Shown here: in pieces, positions 16,273-23,859 of the stretch
Numbering within the stretch: position 1 is the first letter of the stretch
Layout: each line of letters opens with the position of its first letter
Origin: Acidobacteriota bacterium
GTDB taxonomy: Bacteria; Acidobacteriota; Blastocatellia; Pyrinomonadales; Pyrinomonadaceae
Assembly (NCBI GenBank): GCA_023391155.1
Contig: JAEWBM010000149.1
Span: 1 to 55,496 of the forward strand
Direction: 5' to 3'
Length of the DNA: 55,496 bases
Made by a program: the position numbers and the translations under genes
The notes under the pieces: generated by a model
Told to the model about the DNA's origin: nothing
Database searches by the model: none
What the model saw: the letters and a program-made list of their open reading frames with translations, nothing else

Positions 16273-17913
16273 CTAGTTAGACCGGATCGGCGATGAGGAC
16301 CGAACCGTCAAGCTCGAGCCCGGCATCAGCTTGATGTCGTCTCGGCCGCCGACCAGCACCGAACCGGCACCGCCGGCTCCGCCGATGATAGCACCGATCG
16401 CAGCTCCCTTGGCGCCCCCGGAGATCGCACCGATCACCGCGCCGAGTCCCGCCCCGATTCCGCCGCGTTTTGCCGTCTCACGTGTCTGGCTGTCGCCCTG
16501 AGCAGTGCCCTCATTACCAACGCGGACGTCTTTCCCTTGATGATCTTTGAGCGATTCAAGATTACCTGCAAAATCGTATGCGCGTCCGTCCGGCATCGTT
16601 ATCCGCTCAAAATTGAATGTTACGTTCGGGCGTCCCGAAACTCGGCCCGAGCTCCCGACTCCGGTGATATAGCCCTCCACGATCGCTCCGCGATACTCCA
16701 TCGGCGACTGAACGGTCATACGGAACCGGTCGTTGTTCTGCGAAACGTCTGTGTCGATGGTCGTGTCCAGATTGCCCATCAATACCATTCCGTCCGGTAC
16801 CAGAAACCTTCCGATACGCGGCTGGCTCATCGACGGGTTCGGACTGTTTACGCCCGTGTTTGCCGGAGGAATGTTCGATGAATAGCCCGTGTCATCGGGA
16901 TCGTTAGAAGAGTAACCCGAATTATTATCGCGGTCCGGATAAAAAGCGTCGTCACTTAGGTAATCATCGTTGATCCCCAGCCCCGCCACCGAACTCGACT
17001 TGTTATAGACGCTTTCGGCAAAAACCGTTTCATTCAGATAGGGTGTGGTCACGCGCCGCGTCACCCGCAAGCCGTTGGGCTCTGCCCTGAAAATGATCGT
17101 GTAATCCGTCTCGCCGCCGAGACTTGAAACTGTGAGTTCGTCCGTTCCCAGCGTTGCACGCATCCTTACGGTTCGCCCATTCTGCACCTCGGTCTCTTCG
17201 CGGCCGTCTGCGACAAAGTTGACGACCGAACCGTTGGACGATGCAAGAGCGACACGGTTGCCGCGCACGCTGAGAGCAAGCTCCTCCGGCGATTCGAGTT
17301 TCGTTTCGAGATCGCTGCGGTTGGCGCCGCTCACGCCTGTGTAAGAAATGATCTCGGCGATGTTTTCGCTTTGCGAACGGTCAAGCCGATATGTCCCCGT
17401 CAGCGGGCCCGAGGCCGCCTGTGAAGCGACGGGATCATACGTGGTGCCTGTCGACGGCACACTTGAGATGCGGCCGCGCCAGTCCGGAGTTACCCCGTAG
17501 TTCGACGCCAGCGAATCGATCAGCCCCTGAACCTCGCGCCATACGGAATCGATCCTCGGGTCCTGCGGATGCGCGCGGAGAAATCCCTGCACCTCGTTGG
17601 CCGACCGCACAATGTCGTTAATGTCGTTGGGATTATCACGTCGGAGGTCGAGATTTTCGCTGAATCTGTTGAGAGAATCCCTGAGCGCCATAATGCTGGA
17701 ATTAGCCTCGTTCACTTCCTGGCGCCCAGCCGAGATGCTTCGTAAGCGAAACATAAGGGCGTATTCGAGGTCATCAACCTTTGAATTGAGGCTACGCACG
17801 TTATCGCGGACTCGCCTTTCATTAATGCGTTGCCCCGCTGCCTCCGTGCCGAGTGAAAAGAACATCGCCATTAGCAGTGCTATGGCTGAAAACGTGCCGA
17901 CTGTTCGCTGCAT
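16273..17913 (-). CDS. Exported protein with C-terminal glycine-zipper segment
   Basis: The 546-aa product begins with a signal peptide (MQRTVGTFSAIALLMAMFFSLG). It continues with a charged helical region (about residues 40-150, possibly coiled coil, with regularly spaced Arg/Leu) and a long Ser/Thr/Asn/Gly-rich middle. It ends with an alternating Gly/Ala hydrophobic stretch (GIGAGLGAVIGAISGGAKG, then further AIGAIIGG repeats) typical of YMGG/glycine-zipper segments that insert in or associate with membranes. The last 25 residues read like a small beta domain (LMPGSSLTVRSSSP). The function is unknown; an envelope-structural role is inferred. I chose ATG 17913 because GGAGA lies upstream and the signal peptide begins there; an in-frame ATG at 18000 would bury it. 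Confidence 0.85.
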   Translation of the reverse strand: MQRTVGTFSAIALLMAMFFSLGTEAAGQRINERRVRDNVRSLNSKVDDLEYALMFRLRSISAGRQEVNEANSSIMALRDSLNRFSENLDLRRDNPNDINDIVRSANEVQGFLRAHPQDPRIDSVWREVQGLIDSLASNYGVTPDWRGRISSVPSTGTTYDPVASQAASGPLTGTYRLDRSQSENIAEIISYTGVSGANRSDLETKLESPEELALSVRGNRVALASSNGSVVNFVADGREETEVQNGRTVRMRATLGTDELTVSSLGGETDYTIIFRAEPNGLRVTRRVTTPYLNETVFAESVYNKSSSVAGLGINDDYLSDDAFYPDRDNNSGYSSNDPDDTGYSSNIPPANTGVNSPNPSMSQPRIGRFLVPDGMVLMGNLDTTIDTDVSQNNDRFRMTVQSPMEYRGAIVEGYITGVGSSGRVSGRPNVTFNFERITMPDGRAYDFAGNLESLKDHQGKDVRVGNEGTAQGDSQTRETAKRGGIGAGLGAVIGAISGGAKGAAIGAIIGGAGGAGSVLVGGRDDIKLMPGSSLTVRSSSPIRSN

Positions 17914-18075
17914 AAGATATCTCCGATCGGTAGCAATATGTGGGTGGCCGTGCTTCCTCGTGTTAAGAAGCATTTTATATACCAAAAGTTGTTCACGCAC
18001 TGTCGGGAGCGTCGAACCGCGGGTTTATGCTAAGATTTGCCTGAAGGGAAGTCGAATTCGGCAAATATAACGAAC

Positions 18076-18510
18076 ATGGGAACAACACCTTACAAAGCGA
18101 TCATTAAACATACCGGCGACCAGCTTTTTACCGGCACGCCGCCGTCCGGCCATTCGATAGTTATTGATACGAAAGGAGATAGCGGTACGGCCGCTTCGCC
18201 CGTCGAGCTGCTCCTGATGTCGGTCGCGGCATGCACCGCCGCCGACGTCGTTTCGATAATGGAAAAGAAGCGACAGCCGCTCGAGGAATACCGGCTGGAG
18301 GTAACGGGTGAACGCGTAAGCGACTATCCGCGTAAATTCATCTCCTTTCACGTTCACCATATCGTGCGCGGGCGTAGCATCTCGGAAAAGGCCCTCGCCG
18401 ACGCCATTCAGCTCTCCGAAGAGAAATATTGCTCCGTCGCCGCGACTGTACGCCCTACCGCCGAAGTGACATCGAGTTTCGAGATCGTCGAGGACGCCGC
18501 GGCGGCCTAA
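18076..18510 (+). CDS. OsmC-family peroxide-detoxifying protein
   Basis: The 144-aa product has the OsmC/Ohr fold. It shows the N-terminal AIIKHTGDQLFTGT strand region, the first redox cysteine in AACTAADVVSIMEKK and the second in EEKYCSVAATVRP. Family members reduce organic hydroperoxides with a pair of cysteines. The branch is closer to YhfA/OsmC-like proteins than to strict Ohr. I chose ATG 18076; an in-frame alternative at 18037 adds 13 unconserved residues. The HEAT-cyclophilin gene follows after 12 bp and is probably co-transcribed, though no functional link is known. It is transcribed divergently from the glycine-zipper gene. Confidence 0.92.
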   Translation: MGTTPYKAIIKHTGDQLFTGTPPSGHSIVIDTKGDSGTAASPVELLLMSVAACTAADVVSIMEKKRQPLEEYRLEVTGERVSDYPRKFISFHVHHIVRGRSISEKALADAIQLSEEKYCSVAATVRPTAEVTSSFEIVEDAAAA

Positions 18511-18522
18511 CCCTGCAGGATT

Positions 18523-20706
18523 ATGAAGATTCTTCTGTTAGCTTCACTCATCATTTCTGCCATTCTTGGCGTTTCGGCACAGGTTCCGCTGGACGTCCAA
18601 GTCACGATCCTCAAAGCGGAGGATTCCCGCAACTTTGGCGAACCTCTGCTTGCGCTTCTAGAGCATAAAGACGCCGCTGTTCGCAGCCGTGCCGCGCTTG
18701 CTGCCGGCCGCATCGGCGATGCGAAAGCTGTTCCGGCCCTCGTCGGGATCCTGTTTGGAGATGATGTGCCGGCCGTGCGGGTAATGGCGGTCTTTGCTCT
18801 CGGCGAGATCGAGAGCGCCGACGCCGCGGATGCGGTTTACCGTGCGGCTTCAGATCCCAAAGCACAGCTCAACCTTCGTGCAAGGGCTGTGGAGGCCGCC
18901 GGCAAGATCGCCGCGGCAAATGTCGAAGATGCAAGGGTCACACCTTTGAAGGAATCGATCGTCAGAATCCTGGCCATCGAACACGAGAAGAGATCCGGCC
19001 CCGACTGGGAGCTGATCCGCGCCGCGGCCACAGCGGCTCTGAGGGCACGTCCGGAGGGTGCGGATGCAGCGCTGAAACCCTTTGTCGGATACTCGGGTCC
19101 CGCTGTCGTGGCCGATGTGTTGAACGCACTCGCACGGCTACGGGCGAAAAATGTTAACGAGGAGGCGAGAAAATTGCTCTCGGGCCACGCCGACCCGGTG
19201 GTTCGAGCAAATGCCGCTCGAGTTCTGGGTGCAGCCGAGGATAAAGGCTCAATAGATCTTTTGGTAAAAGCCGCGGTCGCCGACTCCGATGCCCGAGTTC
19301 GCGTTTCAGCCATCCGTTCGCTAGCCCAATTGGGCGACGCGAAGGCCGCAGTTCCATTGATGGAACGAGGCGAAGCCTTGCTATCTGCTTATAAAGGCTC
19401 GAAGTTTGCGCACCCCACCGAGAAAAGTGAGATGCTCGAGATAGCGGCCGCACTTGGCCGCTTGCTGCCGAACAGCGACAACGAAGGTGCCGTAAAGCTT
19501 TTGCAGGGGATGCTTGAGGCAGACGGCGGCATATCGCCGGAAATACCGATCGCTCGGCTTCGTGTTTCGCAGGCCCCGGGCCCCGGTGACTATCCCCCCG
19601 TAGAGTCATGGCGCCACGTAAGCACAATGGCGCAGGTTATAAGTGAGATCTCAGCGATCGAACCGGCAACCGATGCCGGCAAGAAGAAAAAGGCTGAAGC
19701 CCCGGGTGCTCTTCGTCCGCTCGCCGCCGGCTTCACCGGGCCAATGACCGAGGAAGATAAGAGATTCGTTCTTGCCGCGCCCGATGTGCTGACGTCCTAC
19801 GCCAAATTCAAAACCGATGACCTCGCAGAGATCGCCCGTGGATACCTTGCCGCAGAGGATGTCTGGATGAGAGTCGCGGCAGCAGGCGTGTTGGCCGACC
19901 TGCCCTCAACCGAGGTCAATATTTCAGCCCTCAAGAAGGCGTTTGACCGAGCGTTTACCACCGATACAAAAGAAAATGACGCCCAGCTCGCAATTCTGGA
20001 CGCGCTTTTCAAGCTTGATAAAAAGGGGTCCGTCGAAACGCTGATGGTCGCGTTGAATTCGCCCGACCATCTAGTGCGAGGCAAGGCATTTACACTGCTC
20101 GAACACGATGAACTCAAGGGCGACCCCGAGATCGCTGCCTCGGTTGCGGAAGCCCGGAAAGAGGGCCTCGATCGAGTCTTACCGCACAAAGCCGGCAACC
20201 GGACCAAGGTCGGACAGGTCCTGAACACTGACGCGGATTACCGCCGTGCGGCCTCACGACGCAACGGCACGGTTAAAGCGGTTCTCACCACGGAAAAGGG
20301 CTCGTTCACGATCGACCTGCTGCCTGAGAATGCACCGCTCACGGTCGACAATTTCATCAAGCTGGCAAATGCGAAGTACTTTGACGGGCTCGAGGTGCAT
20401 CGTGTCGTGCCGAATTTCGTGATGCAGGACGGCGACCCGATCGGCAACGGCAGCGGCGGCCCCGGATGGTCGATCCGGTGCGAGATAAACATGGTCCCCT
20501 ACGGCCGCGGTGCCGTCGGCATGGCCCTCAGCGGCAAGGACACGGGCGGCTCGCAATGGTTCGTCACACATTCGCCTCAACCGCATCTCGACGGCGGCTA
20601 CACCGTCTTCGGCCGCGTGAACGAAACCGATATGAAAGTCGTAGATAGCATTGTGCGTGGCGACAAGATCTTGACGGTGAAAGTCGTTGAGGGCGCCTCT
20701 CGATAG
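18523..20706 (+). CDS. Secreted HEAT-repeat protein fused to a cyclophilin-type PPIase
   Basis: The 727-aa product starts with a signal peptide (MKILLLASLIISAILGVSAQ). An array of HEAT/PBS-lyase-like helical repeats follows across roughly residues 30-300 and again about 430-550 (repeated AAVRSRAALAAGRIGDAKAV-type units). It ends with a complete cyclophilin domain from about residue 581 (FTIDLLPENAPLTVDNFIKL, HRVVPNFVMQDGDP, GGSQWFVTHSPQPHLDG). Cyclophilins isomerise X-Pro bonds; the HEAT array probably holds client or partner proteins, making this a periplasmic folding factor. This fusion is characteristic of Acidobacteria-like genomes in my memory. The classic active-site Arg (HRVVPNF) and the QxD-type region are retained, so catalytic activity is expected. 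Confidence 0.93.
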   Translation: MKILLLASLIISAILGVSAQVPLDVQVTILKAEDSRNFGEPLLALLEHKDAAVRSRAALAAGRIGDAKAVPALVGILFGDDVPAVRVMAVFALGEIESADAADAVYRAASDPKAQLNLRARAVEAAGKIAAANVEDARVTPLKESIVRILAIEHEKRSGPDWELIRAAATAALRARPEGADAALKPFVGYSGPAVVADVLNALARLRAKNVNEEARKLLSGHADPVVRANAARVLGAAEDKGSIDLLVKAAVADSDARVRVSAIRSLAQLGDAKAAVPLMERGEALLSAYKGSKFAHPTEKSEMLEIAAALGRLLPNSDNEGAVKLLQGMLEADGGISPEIPIARLRVSQAPGPGDYPPVESWRHVSTMAQVISEISAIEPATDAGKKKKAEAPGALRPLAAGFTGPMTEEDKRFVLAAPDVLTSYAKFKTDDLAEIARGYLAAEDVWMRVAAAGVLADLPSTEVNISALKKAFDRAFTTDTKENDAQLAILDALFKLDKKGSVETLMVALNSPDHLVRGKAFTLLEHDELKGDPEIAASVAEARKEGLDRVLPHKAGNRTKVGQVLNTDADYRRAASRRNGTVKAVLTTEKGSFTIDLLPENAPLTVDNFIKLANAKYFDGLEVHRVVPNFVMQDGDPIGNGSGGPGWSIRCEINMVPYGRGAVGMALSGKDTGGSQWFVTHSPQPHLDGGYTVFGRVNETDMKVVDSIVRGDKILTVKVVEGASR

Positions 20707-20742
20707 AACCGATGGCCGAGAATTTTTCTTCTTTAAGAGGTG

Positions 20743-20997
20743 ATGTTTCGGGCTGCTCTTGGCATAGGATCAAGTGACGCTCATGAGCTTATGCGCCAGA
20801 TCCTTTTGCAGGTCATGCAATCAGAAGCCGTACCGGGTGAACAAGATTTTTATGGTCAGCGATATACCGTAGACTGTAGAATTGAGACTGTGTTAGGGAA
20901 GGCAACAGTTAGAACCTCATGGATAGTTAGACGGGATGAGGATTTCCCGCGAATGACGACTTGCTTCGTAATGAGGGAGACAAATGAAGGATCATAA
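20743..20997 (+). CDS. DUF6883-like protein, N-terminally shortened
   Basis: The 84-aa product (ATG 20743, with an in-frame GTG just before it) resembles the C-terminal two-thirds of DUF6883 proteins: ALGIGSSDAHELMRQILLQ, DFYGQRYTVDCRIE and TSWIVRRDEDFPRMTTCFV. As I recall, full-length members start about 25-30 residues earlier with a PNA...V...KL.DY-type segment. Here a stop (TAA 20734-20736) lies in frame two codons before the GTG, so that part is missing. The downstream DUF4926 gene overlaps by 14 bp, a pairing commonly seen for this family. The role is unknown; the family tends to sit in toxin/immunity-like contexts. It may be a decaying gene. Confidence 0.7.
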   Translation: MFRAALGIGSSDAHELMRQILLQVMQSEAVPGEQDFYGQRYTVDCRIETVLGKATVRTSWIVRRDEDFPRMTTCFVMRETNEGS

Positions 20998-21217
20998 TGG
21001 AATTGAACTGTTCGACACCGTCGCCCTAGCCGACGATATTCCGGAACGGAGTCTCCGACAGGGTGAGGTGGGTACAGTCGTCGAATTGCTGGGAGCCGAT
21101 GTATTCGAAGTAGAGTTCAGCGACGACCACGGCGAGACCTACGCCGAATTCGCGTTGCGGAAAGATCAGTTGATCGTGCTTCACAATAAGGGACGCGGCC
21201 TTAGAATCGCGGCGTGA
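20984..21217 (+). CDS. DUF4926 domain protein
   Basis: The 77-aa product contains the hallmark of DUF4926: ELFDTVALADDIPERSLRQG, GTVVELLGADVFEVEF and a closing LRKDQLIVL. The fold is expected to be a small SH3-like barrel. The function is uncharacterised; family members usually sit next to DUF6883 genes, as here, where the two overlap by 14 bp and are likely translationally coupled. The gene is complete, in contrast to its shortened partner. DUF4112 starts 7 bp downstream, so the three may share a transcript. Confidence 0.85.
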   Translation: MKDHNGIELFDTVALADDIPERSLRQGEVGTVVELLGADVFEVEFSDDHGETYAEFALRKDQLIVLHNKGRGLRIAA

Positions 21218-21224
21218 GACCCTA

Positions 21225-21740
21225 ATGCAAGATAACCCACCGACAAGACTCCATCCACATAAAGAGCCGCGCGAGATCGAGATCGAAGAGGGTCTCGATA
21301 ATCTGGCGCGTTATCTGGACGGCCTGTTTCGGATCCCGGGCACCTCGTGGCGATTTGGGCTGGATGGCCTGATCGGCCTTGTGCCGAACGTTGGCGACAC
21401 TATCACCTCGTTTGCCTCGTTTTACATACTGCTCGCGGGCGTCCGCTACGGTGTGCCGAAGATCACGCTGCTCCGGATGGCTCTCAACATCGCCATTGAT
21501 TACATCGTCGGGGCGATTCCTTTTGTCGGCGACCTTTTCGACTTTTTCTGGAAGTCGAACAAACGAAATATGGACCTGATCCGCGAGCGGGCAACCGGCA
21601 AGGACAAGGGCACCACTGCGGATTACATCTTCATCTTTGTCATTATCTCGATCCTCGTCCTCCTGCTCGTCGCCTCCATCGCCGTGAGCGTCTACGTAAT
21701 CGGCTCGATCTTCTGGGAATTATTTACTGGGAATATTTAG
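21225..21740 (+). CDS. DUF4112 membrane protein
   Basis: The 171-aa product matches DUF4112: a soluble N-terminal LDNLARYLDGLFRIPGT segment, FGLDGLIGLVPNVGDTITSF, and AIDYIVGAIPFVGDLFDFFW with KSNKRNMDL after it, then a C-terminal transmembrane helix (IFIFVIISILVLLLVASIA). Two shorter hydrophobic segments near residues 47-75 and 88-105 probably enter the membrane too. The function is unknown; members are widespread single genes. ATG 21225 lies 7 bp after the DUF4926 stop. Confidence 0.92.
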   Translation: MQDNPPTRLHPHKEPREIEIEEGLDNLARYLDGLFRIPGTSWRFGLDGLIGLVPNVGDTITSFASFYILLAGVRYGVPKITLLRMALNIAIDYIVGAIPFVGDLFDFFWKSNKRNMDLIRERATGKDKGTTADYIFIFVIISILVLLLVASIAVSVYVIGSIFWELFTGNI

Positions 21741-21794
21741 CGGTTTAGGCATTGAATCGGCAACCCGCGATCGCCCATATTAGCGAATGTTTCC

Positions 21795-21834
21795 CGCAAA
21801 GCCGCAAAGAAGCGAAAAAGCAAAGAGGCTAAAA
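21795..21834. repeat. Phased 8-bp degenerate repeat (about 5 units)
   Basis: Five consecutive octamers share a CGCAAAGA-like consensus: CGCAAAGC, CGCAAAGA, AGCGAAAA, AGCAAAGA and GGCTAAAA. The array is in the non-coding spacer after the DUF4112 gene and immediately precedes a heptamer array. The units vary by one to three bases but keep the 8-bp phase. Confidence 0.6.
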
Positions 21835-21852
21835 GACACCTTTCACCTATAA

Positions 21853-21909
21853 TCGATTCCCCTATTCTAAATTCGACATTCATAATTAATAATTCTCCAT
21901 TCTCCCCTC
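21853..21909. repeat. Phased 7-bp degenerate repeat (NNNATTC type)
   Basis: Units in 7-bp register are CCTATTC, TAAATTC, GACATTC, ATAATTA, ATAATTC, TCCATTC and TCCCCTC (21861-21909). They are preceded by TCGATTC after a one-base slip. Five of the seven in-register units, plus the slipped one, end in ATTC. No protein is encoded and no hairpin dominates. It resembles the short tandemly repeated heptamers described in cyanobacterial spacers. Confidence 0.65.
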
Positions 21910-21923
21910 TAAACCTTAAACTC

Positions 21924-21953
21924 AAAAAGGCAGCCCCGTTAAGAGCTGCCTTT
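21924..21953 (-). terminator. Terminator after the redoxin gene (bidirectional)
   Basis: AAAGGCAGC (21926-21934) pairs with GCTGCCTTT (21945-21953) around a 10-nt loop. On the minus strand the stem is followed by TTTTT, and on the plus strand by further T residues. It lies 27 bp past the redoxin stop. Confidence 0.8.
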
Positions 21954-21979
21954 CTTGCTGCTGCCGTGGCGGAAACCGG

Positions 21980-22459
21980 TCAAGCGCCGGCCTCGGCAGC
22001 GTGCGTCTGAAACATCTTATCCAGCGCGGTCTGCAGGACCGAAACGCCGAATTCACCAGCGGCACGTGTCTTTAGTTTCCCTTCCGCATCAAAAAGATAA
22101 TAGACGGGAACCCACCCTTGTTCGTTTTGAAAAGCATCCTTAACCTTGTGAAGGCTGTCGACGGCGCACACCTCTTTGATCGCGTTATCGGCGATCGCCT
22201 GGTTGACCGTGTCTAGATCCGTGTCGGCCTCGTACCGCGGCATGTGAACCGCCACCGTCTGCAGCCCCAAGGCGCCGTACTTCTTCTTCATTTCGTTGAG
22301 CTGCGGCATCTTGTCTTTACATATCCCGCACGACACGGCCCAGAAATGCACGAGCGTCGGCTTGCCCTTTGTGTCTTCCAATGTGTCTTCGAGCGAGCCG
22401 TTGAACCATGTGGTTGCGCCCTCGAGCGACGGCATCGCATCTCCAATTCTCATCGGCAT
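21980..22459 (-). CDS. TlpA/ResA-like thiol-disulfide redoxin
   Basis: The 159-aa product has a thioredoxin-like fold with the redox motif C-G-I-C (Cys44 and Cys47) in HFWAVSCGICKDKMPQ, typical of TlpA/ResA/alkyl-hydroperoxide-type redoxins. It lacks an obvious signal peptide or membrane anchor, so it probably works in the cytoplasm as a thiol reductant. It follows the 2-Cys peroxiredoxin gene in the same direction, separated by a hairpin-forming heptamer repeat, and may supply electrons to that enzyme (inference). The first residues MPM allow a start at 22459 or at the next ATG 6 bp in; a GGAG lies 12 bp upstream of the first. Confidence 0.9.
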   Translation of the reverse strand: MPMRIGDAMPSLEGATTWFNGSLEDTLEDTKGKPTLVHFWAVSCGICKDKMPQLNEMKKKYGALGLQTVAVHMPRYEADTDLDTVNQAIADNAIKEVCAVDSLHKVKDAFQNEQGWVPVYYLFDAEGKLKTRAAGEFGVSVLQTALDKMFQTHAAEAGA

Positions 22460-22485
22460 AATTACTCAGTTCTCCAATGAATGAT

Positions 22486-22541
22486 GGATAACGGACAATT
22501 TCAACAACGCAAAATTGTCCATTATCCATTGTCCGTTATCA
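22486..22541. repeat. Heptamer repeat forming an inverted repeat
   Basis: GGATAAC GGACAAT (22486-22499) is followed after 14 bp by ATTGTCC ATTATCC ATTGTCC GTTATCA (22514-22541). These are 7-bp units of one consensus, inverted relative to the left arm. The left arm can pair with either of two right-hand positions: with 22513-22527 (one mismatch) or with the final pair of units. It lies between the peroxiredoxin stop and the redoxin start. Confidence 0.7.
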
Positions 22542-22543
22542 GT

Positions 22544-23125
22544 TTAAACCGAGAGGTTTTCTTCACCCGGCTTCCAGTCCGCGGCACACAGCCCGCCGGT
22601 CTGCAGCCCCTGAAGCACTCGAAGCGTCTCATCGACCGAACGTCCGATGTTCAGGTCATGAACGACCGAATACTGCAGCACGCCTTCAGGGTTGATGATG
22701 AAAAGCCCGCGAAGCGCAACGTTGGCTTCCTCGACCAGAATGTTGTACTTCTGGGCAAGCTTTCCGCCCACGTCCGACGCGATCGGGTATTTAACACCCT
22801 CGATACCGTTCTTGTCCTGCGGCGTCTTTAACCATGCACGGTGCGAATGTACCGAGTCGGTCGAGATGCCGATGACCTCGGCGCCGACGCCCTGAAAATC
22901 GTCGAGACGATCCGAGAAATGGATCAGCTCCGTCGGGCAAACAAAAGTAAAATCGAGCGGGTAGAACAAAAGGATTAGCCACTTGCCCTTGTAGTCCGAT
23001 AGCTTTACGTTTTCCGCAAGCGTTTCCATGTTCTTTGTCGACGGAAGATCGAAATCCGGTGCCGGCTTGCCGACCTTTGCGAATTCGACCGTGTTCTCAA
23101 ATGCTTTACCAATTGCTGTTGACAT
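22544..23125 (-). CDS. Typical 2-Cys peroxiredoxin (AhpC/Prx1 type)
   Basis: The 193-aa enzyme reduces hydrogen peroxide and organic peroxides in the cytoplasm. The peroxidatic cysteine is Cys63 in FTFVCPTEL and the resolving cysteine Cys180 in GGLCAADWKPGE; both boxes are those of the typical 2-Cys class. A perfect ribosome site (AAGGAG) precedes ATG 23125. It sits 106 bp downstream of a PerR-type regulator on the same strand and upstream of a redoxin. I see no PerR box in the 106-bp gap, so it is probably expressed by readthrough from the perR promoter or from a weaker promoter of its own. Confidence 0.96.
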   Translation of the reverse strand: MSTAIGKAFENTVEFAKVGKPAPDFDLPSTKNMETLAENVKLSDYKGKWLILLFYPLDFTFVCPTELIHFSDRLDDFQGVGAEVIGISTDSVHSHRAWLKTPQDKNGIEGVKYPIASDVGGKLAQKYNILVEEANVALRGLFIINPEGVLQYSVVHDLNIGRSVDETLRVLQGLQTGGLCAADWKPGEENLSV

Positions 23126-23231
23126 AATTTCTATATCTCCTTAGTAATGAATAAATAACTTTGTGGCCCAGGTGGGCGCACATATAACCGGCAGTCAGGC
23201 TCGCAAATATAAACGCCGTTCTGCCTCTAGG

Positions 23232-23660
23232 CTATTGCCCCGTTACACACTCCGGACACAAGCCCCGCAGCGTGAACTCTAATGCTTCTGGTTTAAATTT
23301 TGACTGTCTCGCCGCCCTTTTTACCAACTCCGCGGGATGCTCTAGATCGATATCGACGAGCTTTCCGCACTCGGTACAGATGGCGTGATCGTGGCGATGT
23401 GTCATACGGTCAAAACGCGACGCCCCGCCGCCGAACTGTATCTCGGCGATGTGGCCCGCTTCCTTCAAATAACGAAGCGAGTTATACACGGTCGCGAACG
23501 AGATCGTGGGCAGCATCGACTTTGCGGCCGCGAACACTTCGTTTGCAGTAAGATGAGCGTCGGCATCGCGAATGGCCCTTAAAACCACCTCGCGCTGCCG
23601 CGTCAAACCCAATTCTTCTATCGCTATTTCTTTCACGGTAAATAATTCCCGCTTGCTCAC
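23232..23660 (-). CDS. perR: PerR-type Fur-family peroxide-sensing repressor
   Basis: The 142-aa protein has the N-terminal winged helix (TRQREVVLRAIRD ... SFATVYNSLRYLKEAGHI) and a metal-binding C-terminal half. It keeps the structural zinc cysteines Cys95/Cys98 (CTECGK) and Cys135/Cys138 (CPEC). The regulatory site has His36, His90, His92 and Asp84 (RFDRMTHRHDH). An Asp at the Asp84 position, where Fur proteins have Glu, favours PerR, whose His ligands are oxidised by peroxide. The gene starts with GTG (23658-23660) and has no visible ribosome site, its transcript start being only about 9 bp upstream. A palindrome overlaps its promoter. A peroxiredoxin gene follows. Confidence 0.9.
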   Translation of the reverse strand: MSKRELFTVKEIAIEELGLTRQREVVLRAIRDADAHLTANEVFAAAKSMLPTISFATVYNSLRYLKEAGHIAEIQFGGGASRFDRMTHRHDHAICTECGKLVDIDLEHPAELVKRAARQSKFKPEALEFTLRGLCPECVTGQ

Positions 23661-23673
23661 CGCAAGCTTAGAT

Positions 23674-23704
23674 TTAGAATAGTTCTAATTCTAATAAATG
23701 TCAA
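23674..23704 (-). promoter_or_regulatory. perR promoter with overlapping PerR/Fur box
   Basis: On the minus strand TTGACA (23699-23704) is followed by a 17-bp spacer and TATTCT (23676-23681). The 15-bp palindrome TTAGAACTATTCTAA (23674-23688 on the minus strand) covers the -10 box and fits the TTAGAATnATTCTAA-like PerR/Fur consensus with a 7-1-7 layout. Binding there would block RNA polymerase, giving autorepression. Confidence 0.75.
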
Positions 23705-23727
23705 GCGGCGTTTCGTCGCCGGCAACG

Positions 23728-23806
23728 CCTCCGCGTCTCTGCGGGAAATTCGTCTTTTCTTCTTTTCCTATTTCGTGGTTATGTCTTATCTTCGTGACTT
23801 TCGCGG
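23728..23806. repeat. Degenerate short-word repeats in the perR upstream spacer
   Basis: The spacer contains CCTCCGCG and TCTCTGCG in 8-bp register (23728-23743). TTCGTGG, TTCGTGA and TTCGCGG follow at 23772, 23791 and 23800. Translation gives nothing recognisable. These words look like the same class of loose intergenic repeat as at 21.8 kb, but the register is poorer. Confidence 0.4.
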
Positions 23807-23859
23807 ATAATTCCTCTTGGGTCTCCCCGCATTATCCCTGCGAAAACTACTGCTCCCGT

